From assembly GCA_002347025.1 (NCBI GenBank), contig DEAE01000029.1:68094-87099 (forward strand): 19,006 nucleotides of DNA. Direction: 5' to 3'. This DNA comes from Acidobacteria bacterium UBA2990 (GTDB lineage Bacteria > Acidobacteriota > Vicinamibacteria > Vicinamibacterales > UBA8438). Under the pieces are notes generated by a model, which was not told the origin of the DNA, searched no databases, and saw only the letters and a program-made list of their open reading frames with translations. Positions 9,023 through 15,862 of this stretch are shown here, in pieces (position 1 is the stretch's first letter; each line of letters starts with the position of its first letter). Both the position numbers and the translations under genes were made by a program.

Positions 9023-9553
9023 TTAGCTCCCGTCCGATGCGGCCGATTGGGTCAACTGTTGAAGAGCTCTGGAGATCCCTACATATTCCGAGTATCGGCG
9101 TTGATAGGAGTCTAATTTCTCTTGTTCGACGACCTGCAGTTCAGTCCGGAGTGCTACTGCCTTGCTCTCTGGCACTCCTCCCTCCAGGGCTGCGTCGATT
9201 GCTGCCACCTTGCGTTGATAATTCGACTCGTGTTCCTGCTCCCATTCAAGCCAGTCTGCAGTCCAACGTTCAAGGGTAGTTTCTATGTCTGAATCACTAA
9301 ATGGAAACCCTGGCGAGCCATCTCCCTCCAGTCGAGAGAATGCCTCAGGGAAACATTTTCTTGCGGCTCCCACCGCGGGGTGGCAGGCCAGTAGGACACG
9401 AGGGTCCGAGCGGGCCTGTCTTAGGACGGGAACAAATGTCGCCAAAAGACTCAGAATCTGAGTCTCTAGCTGTCCCTTGCGCAGGGTGAGAACAACACCC
9501 GCCCCAAACCCGGCTACCACAAGCCCCAATGCCACGAAGATCCAATTTGACAT
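9023..9553 (-). CDS. Single-pass membrane protein of unknown function, 176 aa
   Basis: I do not recognise this family. Residues about 4-24 form one hydrophobic segment (IFVALGLVVAGFGAGVVLTL) followed at once by Arg-Lys, so by the positive-inside rule the bulk of the protein should be cytoplasmic. The rest is soluble and rich in charged residues. Two stretches look helical and possibly coiled-coil: around residues 85-115 (TTLERWTADWLEWEQEHESNYQ) and 130-165 (ALRTELQVVEQEKLDSYQRR). Two cysteines (residues 57 and 67) flank a short central region. The ATG lies 2 bp after the apt stop, so it is very likely translated as the third gene of the acyP-apt operon. Its C-terminal end nearly touches recD, read from the other strand. 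No enzymatic motif is visible. Confidence 0.8.
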   Translation of the reverse strand: MSNWIFVALGLVVAGFGAGVVLTLRKGQLETQILSLLATFVPVLRQARSDPRVLLACHPAVGAARKCFPEAFSRLEGDGSPGFPFSDSDIETTLERWTADWLEWEQEHESNYQRKVAAIDAALEGGVPESKAVALRTELQVVEQEKLDSYQRRYSEYVGISRALQQLTQSAASDGS

Positions 9554-9555
9554 GT

Positions 9556-10077
9556 TTAAGATTCGTATTGAAGTCCTACAAATAAAGGCGTGTCACCGAG
9601 ACGTTTCCGGCCATCCAAAAATAGCAGTTCAATCAAAAAGGCCATCCCAATAACATTCCCACCAGCCTGGACGACCAGATCTTTCGCGGCACAGGCTGTG
9701 CCGCCTGTGGCAAGTAAGTCGTCCACAATAAGAACCCGCTGCCCTGAAGCAACCGCATCTTCATGAATCTCAAGGGAGTCGTTGCCATACTCCAGTTCGT
9801 AGGTCTGTGCGATTGTGGAAGCCGGTAGTTTTCCAGGTTTTCGAACTGGGACAAAGCCAACGCCCAGTCTATCGGCCATGGGCGCACCCAAGATGAAGCC
9901 GCGGCTCTCGATTCCCACCACCACATCAATCTCTTGTTCTCGAAAGGGCTCCGTGAGTCCGTCCACCATTTCCCGAAACCCTTCCGGGTCCAGGAGTAAT
10001 GTGGTGATGTCATAGAACAAGATCCCAGGTTTCGGATAATCCGGAACATGCCTAATATGTTTCTTTAACTGTTCCAT
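9556..10077 (-). CDS. apt: Adenine phosphoribosyltransferase
   Basis: Converts adenine and PRPP to AMP and pyrophosphate in cytoplasmic purine salvage. The 173-aa product has the standard size and shows the N-terminal PDYPKPGILFYDITTLL block (residues 12-28), the GIESRGFILGAPMA segment (55-68), the flexible-loop region VRKPGKLP (78-85) and the PRPP-binding motif VLIVDDLLATGGT (115-127) with its Asp-Asp pair. An upstream in-frame start at 10098 exists, but the ATG at 10077 has AAGGAG 8 nt upstream and gives the canonical N-terminus, so I use it. It lies 33 bp downstream of the acylphosphatase gene and 2 bp upstream of the membrane-protein gene, consistent with one transcript. Confidence 0.96.
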   Translation of the reverse strand: MEQLKKHIRHVPDYPKPGILFYDITTLLLDPEGFREMVDGLTEPFREQEIDVVVGIESRGFILGAPMADRLGVGFVPVRKPGKLPASTIAQTYELEYGNDSLEIHEDAVASGQRVLIVDDLLATGGTACAAKDLVVQAGGNVIGMAFLIELLFLDGRKRLGDTPLFVGLQYES

Positions 10078-10085
10078 TATTAACG

Positions 10086-10091
10086 CTCCTT
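10086..10091 (-). promoter_or_regulatory. Ribosome-binding site that fixes the apt start
   Basis: AAGGAG on the minus strand, 8 nt before the ATG at 10077. It falls inside the longer reading frame that starts at 10098, and so argues for the shorter start. Confidence 0.8.
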
Positions 10092-10110
10092 CAAACATGT
10101 GGGCATATCG

Positions 10111-10389
10111 CTAGTTGGGCTTGATTCTAAAGCTATCTCCATTTCCAGTTGGCAGAATTTCATTTACCACCACGGTCTGCACTTCTCCAGTCGACGGGCC
10201 CTCGTAAAGAGAACGTTCGAATCTGTCTAGAGATTCTTGCTCTCCCTCAGCCTGTAATTCCACTCGTCCATCCGGAAGATTGCGCACAAAACCGGTCACA
10301 CCTTCCCTCCAGGCTGCATTCCTTGCAAAAAATCGGAACCCAACACCTTGAACCCGACCAGACAGAAGGAAGTGCCGAGCCTTAATCAT
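10111..10389 (-). CDS. acyP: Acylphosphatase
   Basis: Small cytoplasmic enzyme hydrolysing acyl phosphates such as acetyl phosphate or carbamoyl phosphate. The 92-aa product has the usual length and carries the signature SGRVQGVGFR (residues 10-19) with catalytic Arg19, and GFVRNLPDGRVEL with catalytic Asn37. The phosphate loop, the catalytic Arg and the Asn are all in place, so it should be active. It is the first gene of the acyP-apt-membrane protein operon and is preceded by a clear minus-strand promoter at 10461-10489, giving a leader of about 65 nt. The ribosome-binding site is weak. The link between acylphosphatase and purine salvage is not obvious; co-transcription may simply reflect housekeeping expression. 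Confidence 0.95.
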   Translation of the reverse strand: MIKARHFLLSGRVQGVGFRFFARNAAWREGVTGFVRNLPDGRVELQAEGEQESLDRFERSLYEGPSTGEVQTVVVNEILPTGNGDSFRIKPN

Positions 10390-10460
10390 CGCTAGTGGCC
10401 TACTGTCTTCGGAATACAGAAAATCAGGTAGCCTTAGTTCACATCGAACTAGAGCGCGAA

Positions 10461-10489
10461 ATTATATCTGACTCTAAAATATGTGTCCC
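10461..10489 (-). promoter_or_regulatory. Promoter of the acyP-apt operon
   Basis: On the minus strand a perfect TATAAT (10461-10466) lies 17 bp downstream of GGGACA (10484-10489; 4 of 6 to TTGACA). Predicted start near 10454. The -35 element ends just outside the fructokinase ATG at 10491, so the two divergent genes share about 100 bp of control region. Confidence 0.5.
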
Positions 10490-10490
10490 T

Positions 10491-11414
10491 ATGCCAAACA
10501 CAATCGACCAGCCCCACCGAATCGGCATCGACCTTGGCGGAACCAAAATCGAAGGTGCCTCTTTTTCAAACACAGGGCAAGTGTTGGCCCGGCGACGGGT
10601 GCCAAGCCCGCAAGACGATTACGGTCAATCGTTGGCCGCTATAAAGAGCCTAATCGATTACCTTGAAGGAAACACTGGACCCGCGATATCTCTTGGCATC
10701 GGAATGCCAGGAACCTTGTCCCCCGAAACAAAACTTGTGAAAAATTCCAACTCTACCTGGCTGAATGGAATGCCTATGGCCACAGACCTTGAACGCTTAT
10801 TAGGTCGACCCGTGAAGTTCGAGAACGACGCCAACTGTTTTGCGCTGTCAGAGGCTGTGGATGGAGCAGGAAAATACTCTCGTCTCGTATTTGGTGTCAT
10901 CATTGGCACTGGCACCGGTGGTGGATTAATCTTTGACAAGGGTATCTGGTCTGGAAAGAATGCGATCGGGGGAGAATGGGGGCACAATCCCCTTCCGTGG
11001 CCCAGTAGGCAGGAACAACCCGGACCCTTATGTTACTGTGGCAGGCGTGGCTGCCTTGAGACTTTTCTGTCTGGACCTGGACTCTCTGCTGACCATTACC
11101 ATGCCACTGGACGCCGTCTCGCGCCAGATGAACTCGCCGAATCAGCAATGAATGGCGACCAAGATGCTGAATTGACGCTTACTCGATATGAGGATCGCCT
11201 TGCTCGTGGCCTCGCCTCCTTGATGAACGTAATAGATCCAGAAGTAATCGTCCTGGGAGGCGGACTCTCTCACCTTAATCGCTTGTACAAGAATGTCCCT
11301 CTCCTCTGGGACCGCTATGTCTTCTCGGACCATGTCACCACACAGCTGCTTCCTCCCACACACGGGGCGTCCAGCGGAGTAAGGGGAGCTGCATGGCTTT
11401 GGGATACTAAGTGA
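10491..11414 (+). CDS. mak: ROK-family sugar kinase, probable fructokinase (Mak type)
   Basis: Phosphorylates a hexose with ATP, most likely fructose to fructose 6-phosphate. The 307-aa protein shows the ATP phosphate-binding motif DLGGTK (14-19), the substrate block VKNSNSTWLNG (83-93), the catalytic ENDANC (111-116) with Asp113, VIIGTGTGGG (136-145), GGEWGHNPLPW (160-170) and a structural zinc site from His165 with Cys181, Cys183 and Cys188 (CYCGRRGC). The C-terminus has VIVLGGGLS and SSGVRGAAWLW. The whole pattern follows E. coli Mak more closely than NagK or glucokinase, though specificity within ROK is hard to assign from motifs. The reading frame opens at GTG 10395, but I start at ATG 10491: it gives the family N-terminus and leaves the divergent acyP promoter outside the gene. 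No convincing ribosome-binding site precedes it. Confidence 0.88.
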   Translation: MPNTIDQPHRIGIDLGGTKIEGASFSNTGQVLARRRVPSPQDDYGQSLAAIKSLIDYLEGNTGPAISLGIGMPGTLSPETKLVKNSNSTWLNGMPMATDLERLLGRPVKFENDANCFALSEAVDGAGKYSRLVFGVIIGTGTGGGLIFDKGIWSGKNAIGGEWGHNPLPWPSRQEQPGPLCYCGRRGCLETFLSGPGLSADHYHATGRRLAPDELAESAMNGDQDAELTLTRYEDRLARGLASLMNVIDPEVIVLGGGLSHLNRLYKNVPLLWDRYVFSDHVTTQLLPPTHGASSGVRGAAWLWDTK

Positions 11415-11566
11415 TCGGATTAAGTGAGAAGTTCAAGACCTAACGGCCACCGACCGCCCTGCCGTAGAAGAAAGGGAATTATCTGTAAACAACAAAGTCT
11501 GGTGCTCTTTTGAGACCATCTTTACTATTGTCGGCCTGGGCCTGTGGGGACGGTCTCCCGACAAAA

Positions 11567-11643
<77 letters not shown>

Positions 11644-11814
11644 ACACCTCATCTTACCTCAGCGATGCTGGCCGCGGCGAATCCACAAGAGTAACTGCTA
11701 CGATGGTCCCCGGTGGCACACAGGCACGTGGTTAAAGCCCATTCCCCTTCTGTTGCCCTATCATCGGCAGGTTGGCCTTCCTCGACCGGCGCCTCTAACG
11801 CCAACATCACTGCC

Positions 11815-11833
11815 ACATTGAACCTGTCAATGT
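11815..11833. repeat. Short hairpin in the tRNA-Pro/hyi spacer
   Basis: ACATTGA (11815-11821) and TCAATGT (11827-11833) form a perfect 7-bp inverted repeat with a 5-nt loop, 34 bp beyond the hyi stop. It could be a weak transcription end for hyi, but it is AT-rich and has no U tract on the minus strand. I see nothing else in the 223-bp spacer between tRNA-Pro and hyi. Confidence 0.3.
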
Positions 11834-11866
11834 TTGCCTCGAATCACAACAGTGCCGAAACGTAAT

Positions 11867-12631
11867 TCAAAGTTCGCTGCCTGACTTAATTCCATAAGGT
11901 GCTGCCCAACCGAGCCCATTGATCGTACCTCCGTGAGGTCGATATTCGCAGGCTACCCAATGGGTGTAGCCTGCTTCGTCTAGCAGGTTCAGAAGATAGG
12001 GATAGTTGACTTCCTGTTTTGCGTTTGGCTCATTTCGTCCAGGCACTCCTGCAATCTGAATGTGGCCGATGATGTCGAGATTTGCCGTTATGGTCGCCGC
12101 TAGGCAGCCTTCCATGATTTGCATATGGTAGATGTCGTATTGCAAGAAGACATTGTCCTGCCCGACAAGGTCGATAATCCTTTTCGCCTGAGCTGAGCTG
12201 GTCAGGAAATATCCTGGATTGTCTCGGGTATTGAGGGGCTCCACTAAAAGTCGCACTCCAAGTCGACGAGCCTCGGTTGACGCCTGTCGTAAATTGTTTA
12301 CAAAGACTCCTTCCCCCCGTTCATCATCGGTCTGTCCTGCGAGGCAGTGAATCTGCTGACATCCGGCCGTCTCACAGTATTCAAGGGCGCGGGAAAAGCC
12401 CGTCTCGAAATCAGCCTCCCGTCCGGAAAGCGCTCCAACGGCCGTGGGCATATTAAAGAGCACCGCATCGAGTCCATGTTCCCGGTAGGCTCGCCCAATC
12501 TCGCCACTGGTATGTCCGTAAGGGTTCTGGATCTCTACCCCCTTAAAACCGAGGTTGGCAGCAAGGGCGAACCGGTCCATCATCTTGACTTCTTGAAACA
12601 TCAAGGAGAAGTTGGCAGCGAGCCTTGGCAT
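11867..12631 (-). CDS. hyi: Hydroxypyruvate isomerase-like TIM-barrel protein
   Basis: Predicted to interconvert hydroxypyruvate and tartronate semialdehyde in glyoxylate-related metabolism. The related OtnI group acts on other 2-oxo sugar acids, so the substrate is uncertain. The 254-aa product fits the AP-endonuclease-2/xylose-isomerase-like barrel and the Hyi family, which is about 258 aa. Expected metal and substrate residues are in place: LLVEPLN with Glu131, QYDIYHMQ with Asp166 and His169, GHIQIAG with His190 and Gln192, and ACEYRP with Glu229. The N-terminus MPRLAANFSLMFQEV is typical. The reading frame opens at 12655, but ATG 12631 gives that N-terminus and has AGAGGG upstream at about 9 nt. 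No glyoxylate carboligase or tartronate semialdehyde reductase gene lies nearby, so the pathway context is missing here. Confidence 0.85.
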   Translation of the reverse strand: MPRLAANFSLMFQEVKMMDRFALAANLGFKGVEIQNPYGHTSGEIGRAYREHGLDAVLFNMPTAVGALSGREADFETGFSRALEYCETAGCQQIHCLAGQTDDERGEGVFVNNLRQASTEARRLGVRLLVEPLNTRDNPGYFLTSSAQAKRIIDLVGQDNVFLQYDIYHMQIMEGCLAATITANLDIIGHIQIAGVPGRNEPNAKQEVNYPYLLNLLDEAGYTHWVACEYRPHGGTINGLGWAAPYGIKSGSEL

Positions 12632-12717
12632 AAGCTTTGTCCCTCTCTTGCACATTTTAGATCCGACGCACGCACCTTCTCTAGTCTTCCGATGGGCGGC
12701 TGCCTCGCTTGAACTCT

Positions 12718-12746
12718 TTGGTTCTCCGCGTTGAGAGCGTTATCAT
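12718..12746 (+). promoter_or_regulatory. Candidate hemH promoter, possibly giving a leaderless mRNA
   Basis: TTGGTT at 12718-12723 and TATCAT at 12741-12746 (5 of 6 to TATAAT) are 17 bp apart. Only 6 bp separate the -10 element from the hemH GTG at 12753, so transcription would begin at or next to the start codon. The lack of a ribosome-binding site fits this. Confidence 0.35.
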
Positions 12747-12752
12747 CCAAGA

Positions 12753-13760
12753 GTGACCACACACCCGAACGCCTCCTCATTCGATGGTGTCCTCCTAATT
12801 AGTTTCGGGGGACCGCAAGGTCTAGCTGACATCAGACCTTTCCTTGCGAATGTTCTGAAAGGCCGACGGGTCCCTCCCCAAAGAATTGAGGAAGTTGCTC
12901 ATCACTATGAACTCTTTAATGGTGTGTCTCCGCTGACTGAATTAACGATGAGGCAAGCAGCGGGTTTGCGTTCTCGACTTATACAGAACGGGCCGTCACT
13001 CCCCGTGTATGTAGGGATGCGAAACTGGCACCCTTACCTGGCGGATACATTACGAGAAATGGCTAAGGACGGAGTAAGACGTGCCGTAGGTCTGGTTCTG
13101 GCCCCCCATCGCTCTTACTCAAGCTGTGAGCAGTACCGCCGAAATGTCGCAGCCGCCCGCCGGGAGCTTTGCAGCAGTGGACATCCTGACATCCAAGTGT
13201 TTTACGTGGGAGATTGGCACACACATGAAGGGTTCGTAAGGGCGGTTGCAGGTCGGGTTCAAGCTGCCTTCGACCGCCTGCCTCCATCCGTCCGAGACCG
13301 CGCCCGCCTAGTCTTCACCGCCCACAGCATACCCCTTAGCATGGCACAGGCTAGTCCGTATCATAGCCAGCTCCAGGCATCTGCTCAGCTAGTCGCCTCA
13401 AAGCTTGGACTCCCAGATTGGGCACTTGTGTTTCAAAGCCGAAGTGGTCGACCCCAAGATCCCTGGCTAGAGCCGGACATCTGTGATTACCTACGAAAGG
13501 AACGGGCAGCAGGCTTAGATTCGGTTGTCCTTTGTCCCATCGGTTTTGTTGCAGACCACGTCGAAGTACTCTACGACCTCGACCACGAAGCAGCCGAAGT
13601 GTGCTCTGAACTGGGTATCACCATGCGACGCGCCTCGGCCGTCAACGACGATCCACTCTTCATCGATATGCTCGCCGACATGACACGAGAGACCATTCAG
13701 CGGTACAAGCACGGTCGCCCCCTAGCCATGTGCGCACCTTACGACACCGCCAATACGTAG
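12753..13760 (+). CDS. hemH: Ferrochelatase
   Basis: Inserts ferrous iron into a porphyrin at the end of heme synthesis. The 335-aa protein shows GVLLISFGGP (12-21), the active-site histidine in FTAHSIPLSM (His191), FQSRSGRPQDPWLEPD (227-242) and CPIGFVADHVEVLYDLD (from 261) with the conserved Glu271. The central part (GMRNWHPYLADTLREMAKDGVRRA, then SYSSCEQYRRN) resembles actinobacterial-type ferrochelatases. The substrate may therefore be coproporphyrin III (CpfC) rather than protoporphyrin IX; the sequence alone does not settle this. I see no complete Cys cluster for a [2Fe-2S] site at the C-terminus. The GTG start is the only one giving the family N-terminus and has no clear ribosome-binding site. 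It ends 11 bp from the convergent bacilliredoxin gene. Confidence 0.95.
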   Translation: MTTHPNASSFDGVLLISFGGPQGLADIRPFLANVLKGRRVPPQRIEEVAHHYELFNGVSPLTELTMRQAAGLRSRLIQNGPSLPVYVGMRNWHPYLADTLREMAKDGVRRAVGLVLAPHRSYSSCEQYRRNVAAARRELCSSGHPDIQVFYVGDWHTHEGFVRAVAGRVQAAFDRLPPSVRDRARLVFTAHSIPLSMAQASPYHSQLQASAQLVASKLGLPDWALVFQSRSGRPQDPWLEPDICDYLRKERAAGLDSVVLCPIGFVADHVEVLYDLDHEAAEVCSELGITMRRASAVNDDPLFIDMLADMTRETIQRYKHGRPLAMCAPYDTANT

Positions 13761-13771
13761 GAAGCCTGTGT

Positions 13772-14206
13772 TTAGTCTACGACGGCTTCAGTGGCACAGT
13801 GCTTGTCAAAGGCCGATGTCAGCTGTCCTGCGATAGCTCCAGCCTCCTGGTTCTCGATTTGATGACGTTCCATCAAGTAAATCAGCTTGCCGTCCTTCAT
13901 CAAGGCAATCGCCGGGGACGAAGGCGGATAGCCAGTAAAATAACTGCGAGCCCGCTCTGTGGCTTCGGTGTCAGCACCAGCAAACACAGTAGTAACTTGG
14001 TCCGGCTTCACTGAATGCTGCAGCGCAAGTGCCACTCCAGGCCGTGCCTTCCCGGCCGCACAGCCACATACGGAGTTGACCACGACCATCGTGGTTCCAT
14101 TTGTCTTGGTAATGGCCTCATCAACATCCTCCGCCGTTCGTAACTCTCGGACACCCAGCCTGGTTAACTCTTCCCGCATAGGGGCAATCATGAATTCTGG
14201 ATACAC
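13772..14206 (-). CDS. BrxA/BrxB-family bacilliredoxin
   Basis: Members of this family reduce bacillithiol-mixed disulfides on proteins in bacilli and have a thioredoxin-like fold. The 144-aa product has the family length and the diagnostic VVVNSVCGCAAGKARPGV block, with the C-G-C active site at Cys47 and Cys49. YFTGYPPSSPAIALMKDG and a late cysteine (DKHCATE) also match. The frame opens at TTG 14209, but GTG 14206 has AAGGAG at the optimal 7 nt and yields the standard N-terminus MYPEFMIAPMREEL, so I start there. Outside Firmicutes the thiol partner is often unknown; no bacillithiol synthesis gene (bshA, bshB, bshC) lies in the window. It faces hemH tail to tail with 11 bp between stops. Confidence 0.93.
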   Translation of the reverse strand: MYPEFMIAPMREELTRLGVRELRTAEDVDEAITKTNGTTMVVVNSVCGCAAGKARPGVALALQHSVKPDQVTTVFAGADTEATERARSYFTGYPPSSPAIALMKDGKLIYLMERHQIENQEAGAIAGQLTSAFDKHCATEAVVD

Positions 14207-14213
14207 CAAATGT

Positions 14214-14219
14214 CTCCTT
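14214..14219 (-). promoter_or_regulatory. Ribosome-binding site that fixes the bacilliredoxin start
   Basis: AAGGAG on the minus strand, 7 nt before GTG 14206 but only 4 nt before the alternative TTG 14209. This favours the GTG. Confidence 0.75.
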
Positions 14220-14313
14220 CTTAATGTTAAGTCTTTCTCAGATTAACACAGCGTCTATGGGGTCGATCAAAAACCATCATGGGCACCTTTCCATGTAAGA
14301 CCTGCATATGCGC

Positions 14314-15762
14314 TCACCGCAAACTCAGCGCTGCAATCTTACGATTGAAACCCACCAGCAACACGAGGGCGATACCCCACTGCAATAAACAGGTGCCAAG
14401 AGAAAAGGTTCTCAGTGGATTCCACCAACCCAGAGGGTCGATCACAGCAACGGCCTGATAGATCCACCATCCAATCATAGCCACGAATTCGAGTGGCACC
14501 AAATAGGTCAAGATCCAGTCGTAGCCTCTACCCAGGCGTCGATCGCTCGGAACCACGTTAATCAACTCAGATCGAAATCGCCTGACTCCAAAAGTCTTCA
14601 CACCGAAAGCAACAAAGAGTCCACTTGCCATCAGGGCCAGACTCCACGTCCAGTCTTGATTTTCGAACACAGCCACACTCATGGCCGACGGTGCCCCACC
14701 TAAGGCTGTCGCGCCGACCACCCAGCGAACAGCACCGGGACGAGACATTCCACCGTCCATCAAGATCCGAGTGGCCAACTCAACCATTGCAATCAACGAC
14801 GACAAGGCTGCGCAGAACAACGCCAAAAAGAAAAGACCCTGAAACAGCATTCCACCGGGCATCCTGGCAAAAAGCTGAGGAATCCAGACGAATGTCAGAC
14901 CGACATTGCCCGCTGCCATAGCCTCAAGAGCTTCGTTTTCCGCTAAGACCGCAAACGCAGTTGGCACAATGGCCATTCCCGCCAAGAGCGATGCCGTGTT
15001 ATTGCCTAAGCCTATGGCTGTAGAGCTGTTCACAGCCTGTTCATCATCTTTCATGTAGACTGCATAGGTCAGAATCAATCCCCAACCAGCCCCTGTAGAC
15101 CATGCTGACTGAGTTAACGCTTCCAGCCAGACACGGTGACTAGTTAACTGTGAAAGGTCTGGATTAAAGAGAAAGTACAATCCTTTCTCTGCGCCTGGCA
15201 AAGTTACCGATCTGCCTACGGCCACGACGAGAAGTATCAATAGCAGGGGAACGAGTATTCTGTTAGCCCTTTCAATACCGGCTACAACACCAAGCCGAAT
15301 GACCAAACCAGCGCCAACGATCGAAGCGATGTGAAAGCCGAGGGGTTGCCAGATCGATTGACTGTAGCGTAACCAGTAATCATCGGCCATCATGCCGTCG
15401 AGCTCACCAGTCAAAGAGACAACGAAATATTTAAGCGTCCAACCAGTTACAACAGAGTAATAAAACAGAATCATCACACTGGTAACTGCAACAAACCCCC
15501 CCAGCCACGCGAAGCGGCGGCCGACCAATTCTGCGAAAGCCCCAATCACACCACGGCGGCTGCCTCGACCAAGGCCACATTCTGCGATAAGGAGAGGCAA
15601 CGACCATGTGAAGAGAAAGATAAACCAAGGAATTAGAAAGGCTGCACCCCCGTTCTGGGCAGCGACCCGTGGAAATCTCCATAGATTACCCGTCCCCACC
15701 GCCATTCCGAGACCAGCCAGTATTAGGCCCCAACGTGACGAAAACTTCTCGGAAGTGTCCAT
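14314..15762 (-). CDS. Sodium-dependent transporter, NSS (neurotransmitter:sodium symporter) family
   Basis: An inner-membrane symporter with the LeuT fold, probably importing an amino acid with Na+. About 11-12 hydrophobic segments fill the 482 residues, a normal length for bacterial members. TM1 carries the signature SSRWGLILAGLGMAVGTGNLWRFP (from residue 8), with the unwound GTGN region. Gly23 aligns with Gly24 of LeuT, where monoamine transporters have Asp; this favours a substrate with its own carboxylate. GGAAFLIPW follows, then YYSVVTGWTLKYF (TM3) and STGAGWGLILTYAVYM (TM6-TM7 region). The frame opens at GTG 15774, but ATG 15762 gives a compact N-terminus (MDTSEKFSSRWG); neither has a good ribosome-binding site. 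It diverges from hspR and may share its control region. The exact substrate cannot be read from the sequence. Confidence 0.92.
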   Translation of the reverse strand: MDTSEKFSSRWGLILAGLGMAVGTGNLWRFPRVAAQNGGAAFLIPWFIFLFTWSLPLLIAECGLGRGSRRGVIGAFAELVGRRFAWLGGFVAVTSVMILFYYSVVTGWTLKYFVVSLTGELDGMMADDYWLRYSQSIWQPLGFHIASIVGAGLVIRLGVVAGIERANRILVPLLLILLVVAVGRSVTLPGAEKGLYFLFNPDLSQLTSHRVWLEALTQSAWSTGAGWGLILTYAVYMKDDEQAVNSSTAIGLGNNTASLLAGMAIVPTAFAVLAENEALEAMAAGNVGLTFVWIPQLFARMPGGMLFQGLFFLALFCAALSSLIAMVELATRILMDGGMSRPGAVRWVVGATALGGAPSAMSVAVFENQDWTWSLALMASGLFVAFGVKTFGVRRFRSELINVVPSDRRLGRGYDWILTYLVPLEFVAMIGWWIYQAVAVIDPLGWWNPLRTFSLGTCLLQWGIALVLLVGFNRKIAALSLR

Positions 15763-15788
15763 GCCTTGAAACACAGTCTAGTTCACAT

Positions 15789-15818
15789 ATTAGTCAATCT
15801 TGATACGAATCATATCAA
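15789..15818 (-). promoter_or_regulatory. Weak divergent promoter candidate for the NSS transporter
   Basis: On the minus strand TTGATA (15813-15818) and ACTAAT (15789-15794, 4 of 6) are 18 bp apart, pointing to a start near 15782. The -35 element is the right arm of the hspR palindrome, so both directions would be covered by the same operator. The -10 match is poor. Confidence 0.25.
15800..15818. promoter_or_regulatory. HAIR-like inverted repeat, probable HspR operator
   Basis: TTGATA (15800-15805), a 7-bp spacer, then TATCAA (15813-15818): a perfect 6-bp inverted repeat. With the preceding C it reads CTTGATA-N7-TATCAAT. This keeps the arm-spacer-arm geometry of the known HspR-associated inverted repeat (CTTGAGT-N7-ACTCAAG) and the CTTGA core of its left half. 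It sits across the -35 element and spacer of the hspR promoter, where a bound repressor would block RNA polymerase. Confidence 0.6.
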
Positions 15819-15828
15819 TGCCTATACT
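15800..15828 (+). promoter_or_regulatory. Promoter of the hspR-cbpA operon
   Basis: TTGATA (15800-15805, 5 of 6) and TATACT (15823-15828, 5 of 6) lie exactly 17 bp apart. This is the best sigma70-type promoter I found in the window. The predicted start is near 15835, downstream of the in-frame ATG at 15818 but upstream of GTG 15863. Confidence 0.65.
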
Positions 15829-15848
15829 TGAAGCGGCGCATGATTATC

Positions 15849-15853
15849 GAGGA
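15849..15853 (+). promoter_or_regulatory. Ribosome-binding site that fixes the hspR start
   Basis: GAGGA, 9 nt before GTG 15863. It lies inside the longer reading frame starting at 15800 or 15818, and is the only good ribosome-binding site in the region. Confidence 0.6.
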
Positions 15854-15862
15854 ATTAAGCCA

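Noticed and set aside
9633..10049. 138-codon minus-strand frame across apt
   Set aside because: It is the same strand in a shifted frame; apt itself is complete and canonical, so there is no frameshift.
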